DNA from: Saprospirales bacterium
GTDB lineage: Bacteria > Bacteroidota > Bacteroidia > Chitinophagales > Saprospiraceae
Length of the DNA: 6,916 bases
Direction: 5' to 3'
Assembly (NCBI GenBank): GCA_003559985.1
Contig: PWJP01000233.1
Location: 1 to 6,916 of the forward strand
The number at the start of each line of letters is the position of its first letter. Positions within the stretch are counted from its first letter, which is position 1. The translations under genes and the position numbers were made by a program. The notes below the pieces were generated by a model. It searched no databases. It was not told the DNA's origin and saw nothing but the letters and a program-made list of their open reading frames with translations. Positions 4,932 to 6,916 of this stretch are shown here, piece by piece.

Positions 4932-5387
4932 CTTCCTCTTTTTTCATCGTGTACTTCATGTGCGTCGTCACATTAAAGACAAAAAAGATGCCATAGCAAA
5001 AAGCGATAATATATTGGGGGCAGAATCCCGGCAAATAGAAAAAAGGAAGATGTAAATAGATTTGTTTTTCAGCCTTTTACAGTTTTGTAGCCCTCCTCAT
5101 ATCGCCGCTGAAAAAAATCTCGTATATTTTTTTCTTCAATGGGTGATTTTTAGCTGTCTCAAAATGAGTCAGTTAAACACCAGAATAATATTTCATGCGA
5201 AAATACATTCCTCTGTCGGTGACAAGAAACTTTTTCCGGGTCCCGTGAATGAGAGAAATTAGGGATAAAAAGGGGATGTAAATCCAGTCGTGTAGTGGTT
5301 TTTACGCAGAATATTATATCTGCAGCGACCTGTTTTCGGCTTGTGCGGTGTAGAATTTAGGCGGATTGTGAGAGACTGATTTTGGAA
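4932..5387. other. AT-rich stretch without a supported gene
   Basis: I find no recognisable protein, tRNA or structured RNA here. The plus-strand frame from a TTG at 5062 to 5262 has no recognisable domain and no homology I know. The minus-strand frame 5076-4912 is hydrophobic but lacks a convincing start. GCAGA/TCTGC (5306-5323) forms a weak five-pair hairpin about 65 bases beyond the tamL stop, with no T run behind it. The stretch probably carries the tamL 3' end and a promoter for the small membrane frames, though I see no exact TAnnTTTG box. Confidence 0.5.
5152..5174. repeat. Imperfect hairpin with an IS-end-like sequence
   Basis: AGCTG-T-CTCA (5152-5161) pairs with TGAG-T-CAGTT (5165-5174) around an AAA loop, with one T-T mismatch and one G-T pair. 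The string GCTGTCTCAAAA resembles, from memory, the terminal inverted repeats of some IS1182/IS5-type elements. No transposase or partner end is present, so a relic is only a possibility. No T run follows on either strand. Confidence 0.35.
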
Positions 5388-6916
5388 TCAAAACGGATAG
5401 CCGATGGCGAGGTTCCAGATCAGGTTGTCCTGCCTCCAGCTTTTTTTCAAGGGTCTCCAGGAGCTGGTCCAGCGGTCTCCATCCTCAAGCCAGGGTTTTC
5501 GAAGGGGTGTGGCCAGGTCGAGCCTCACAACAAAGAAATCTATGTCCAGTCGCATTCCAAAACCCACACCCAGGGCGAGTTCGTCTGTCCAGGAGCTGGA
5601 AAATTTCCCTCCCGGGAGGCTCTCGTTTTCGTTGTACAGCCAGACATTGCCGGCATCTGCAAAAACAGCTCCTTTGAGATAGCTGAAAATGGGGAAGCGG
5701 TATTCGAGATTGGCCTCGATGCGAATGTCACCCGCCTGGTCGAAAAAGGCGCTTTGGTCATCGGTGGCCGGGGCGTATGAACCGGGACCCAGCGACCGTA
5801 TCCTAAATGCCCGCACGCTGTTGGGTCCTCCCGAGAAATACTGTTTGATGTAGGGGAGAGAAAGGGAATTGCCCAATGGGATACCGATTCCCCCGAAAAT
5901 TCTGGCGATCAGTCTCCGGTCTTCTCCCATTCTAATATACTTTCTGGCATCCAGGTCAAATCTTAGGTATCGGGCATATTCACGACCGAAAATCTTGTTT
6001 TTTGGGTCTTCATTAAAAAGCTCATCGGTCAGTGCAGCCAGGTTTCCGGCTATGTCGGTGCGGAATTGTATGAGGTAAGGCCTGTCTCTGCGTCGATCCA
6101 CCAATTGGTTGAAGGTGAAAGTGTACTCCGCCCCGGGAATAAATTGTTGCTCAAAACTCCGCTGCAAAAAGATGTTGCGCTCCAATACCTCCAAAAAATC
6201 ATCCGAAGTCCGCGTAAGCCGGGTAAAAGTCAGTGCGACGGGATTGATGGAGTGATAGACAAAGCGGTTCGCGTGCCAGTTGTAGCCAAAAGAAAGATTC
6301 GCAGATTGCAACTGGTAGTTGCTGACGCGGTCGAGTATGGAGTAGCTGACTTTGATCTGTGTTCTGGGTACTCCGTACTGGATGTTGTCCTTCCAGTTTA
6401 TGGGGGCGATAATCCGCGGAATTGAAAGTTCTCCAAAAATACCCGCTTCCAGTGCGCTCAGCCCGGTTTGACTGCCGCCTGTCACCTGGGTTTCGTAACC
6501 CAATCTCAGTCCGAGGGTCAGTTGTTCGCCTCCTCCCAGGGTGTTGCGATCCTTGTACTCTCCACTCAGCAAGGGCCCCATAAAGTTGTTGGATTTGGAG
6601 ATGGCCTGCAACTCGGCTCTGATGTTCCTCCGGTTCGTGGGACTTAAATTGATGCGGGTGGATAATTTCCCGTACTCCTCATCCTCACCCTCCAGCGGTT
6701 GGGCTTTGGTGTGCCTGACATTCACAAAGCCAAATGCGCCTATTGCAAACAACCGCTGCCTGGTCTGGTTGCTGGCCGTCCGTTTGTACCAATCCCCTTT
6801 TTCAAACAGTATGTAGTTGTCAAATCGCCGCGGCAAAAACTGATGGGTCGCAGAAATCACCTTGTAATTCTCCATATCGACGGTATCCGGCACCACCCCG
6901 GGACTGCTGTTCCTCA
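5388..6916 (-). CDS. tamL: TamL-type BamA/TamA-family outer-membrane assembly protein, C-terminal part
   Basis: The minus-strand frame is open from the window edge to TGA at 5388-5390, giving 508 residues; the N-terminus (lipobox and earlier POTRA domains) is outside. Seen: the visible part begins in the last POTRA-like domain (to about residue 70), with LPRRFDNYILFEKGDWY and the turn LFAIGAFGFVNVR. It is followed by a 16-strand-type barrel of about 430 residues. Within it are FNQLVDRRRDRPYLIQFRTD and, around residue 360-370, SGGPNSVRAFRIRSLGPGSY. The latter is the loop-6 motif that in BamA is VRGF, here VRAF. Then GDIRIEANLEYRFPIF, FADAGNVW, and a final beta-signal NLAIGYPF ending in Phe. 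Known: TamL is the lipoprotein BamA paralogue of Bacteroidota and pairs with TamB to place outer-membrane proteins; the DIRIEANLEYRFPIF block and the GYPF end favour TamL over BamA. No tamB lies downstream. A GTG at 6894-6896 is not a real start, because family sequence continues upstream of it. Confidence 0.88.
   Translation of the reverse strand, partial: RNSSPGVVPDTVDMENYKVISATHQFLPRRFDNYILFEKGDWYKRTASNQTRQRLFAIGAFGFVNVRHTKAQPLEGEDEEYGKLSTRINLSPTNRRNIRAELQAISKSNNFMGPLLSGEYKDRNTLGGGEQLTLGLRLGYETQVTGGSQTGLSALEAGIFGELSIPRIIAPINWKDNIQYGVPRTQIKVSYSILDRVSNYQLQSANLSFGYNWHANRFVYHSINPVALTFTRLTRTSDDFLEVLERNIFLQRSFEQQFIPGAEYTFTFNQLVDRRRDRPYLIQFRTDIAGNLAALTDELFNEDPKNKIFGREYARYLRFDLDARKYIRMGEDRRLIARIFGGIGIPLGNSLSLPYIKQYFSGGPNSVRAFRIRSLGPGSYAPATDDQSAFFDQAGDIRIEANLEYRFPIFSYLKGAVFADAGNVWLYNENESLPGGKFSSSWTDELALGVGFGMRLDIDFFVVRLDLATPLRKPWLEDGDRWTSSWRPLKKSWRQDNLIWNLAIGYPF

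Noticed and set aside
4912..5076. Minus-strand frame upstream of the miniproteins with a hydrophobic stretch and KKEEDDRERK tail
   Set aside because: Its only ATG leaves 15 residues and the longer version needs a TTG; T-rich DNA easily yields hydrophobic frames. Kept only as a note beside the miniprotein pair.
5062..5262. 66-codon plus-strand frame from a TTG
   Set aside because: Rare start codon, no domain and no promoter or leader signals; it reads through the imperfect hairpin at 5152-5174.

Overview
The window looks like chromosomal DNA from a member of the Bacteroidota, probably a gliding, Saprospiria- or Lewinella-like lineage. The lineage is inferred from gene content: a gliding-motility lipoprotein (gldB), a TamL-type BamA-family outer-membrane protein, and a PorT-like outer-membrane beta-barrel. 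Start codons lack Shine-Dalgarno sequences and sit behind A-rich leaders. Two genes have a TAnnTTTG -7 promoter element of the Bacteroidota type upstream. No tRNA, rRNA, CRISPR array or intact transposase is visible.

Left block (1-2353, all minus strand). Reading along the minus strand there is gldB, then a 2-oxoglutarate/Fe(II) oxygenase of the isopenicillin N synthase fold, then the first 29 codons of a TatA-like twin-arginine translocase subunit cut by the window edge. The spacers (139 and 72 bases) and a separate -7 element before tatA suggest at least tatA can be transcribed alone.

Centre (2354-4107). A short divergent intergenic region separates gldB from a plus-strand pair: a secreted 243-residue beta-barrel protein and nadC (quinolinate phosphoribosyltransferase), 49 bases apart and probably co-transcribed from a promoter near 2430.

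Non-coding-looking stretch (4108-5387, 1.28 kb). It is rich in structure. It holds a 16-bp tandem repeat with a dispersed relative, a 29-base imperfect hairpin, and a cluster of hairpins (4419-4691) containing a perfect 38-bp palindrome and arranged as two inverted modules. On the minus strand lie two very short overlapping reading frames (33 and 40 codons), each encoding one membrane-spanning segment. They join at TGATG, and the second start codon lies in the loop of a GC-rich stem-loop. They are either a translationally coupled pair of membrane miniproteins or one 2-TM protein split by a single-base indel in a C run. This is the least ordinary part of the window.

Right block (5388-6916, minus strand). 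The C-terminal 508 codons of a TamL/BamA-type outer-membrane protein, ending in a beta-signal with terminal Phe; the N-terminus lies outside the window.

Together, gldB, tatA, the beta-barrel and tamL all concern the cell envelope: export, outer-membrane assembly and gliding or type IX secretion. nadC and the oxygenase are cytoplasmic enzymes. No new multi-gene system is evident beyond the miniprotein pair.
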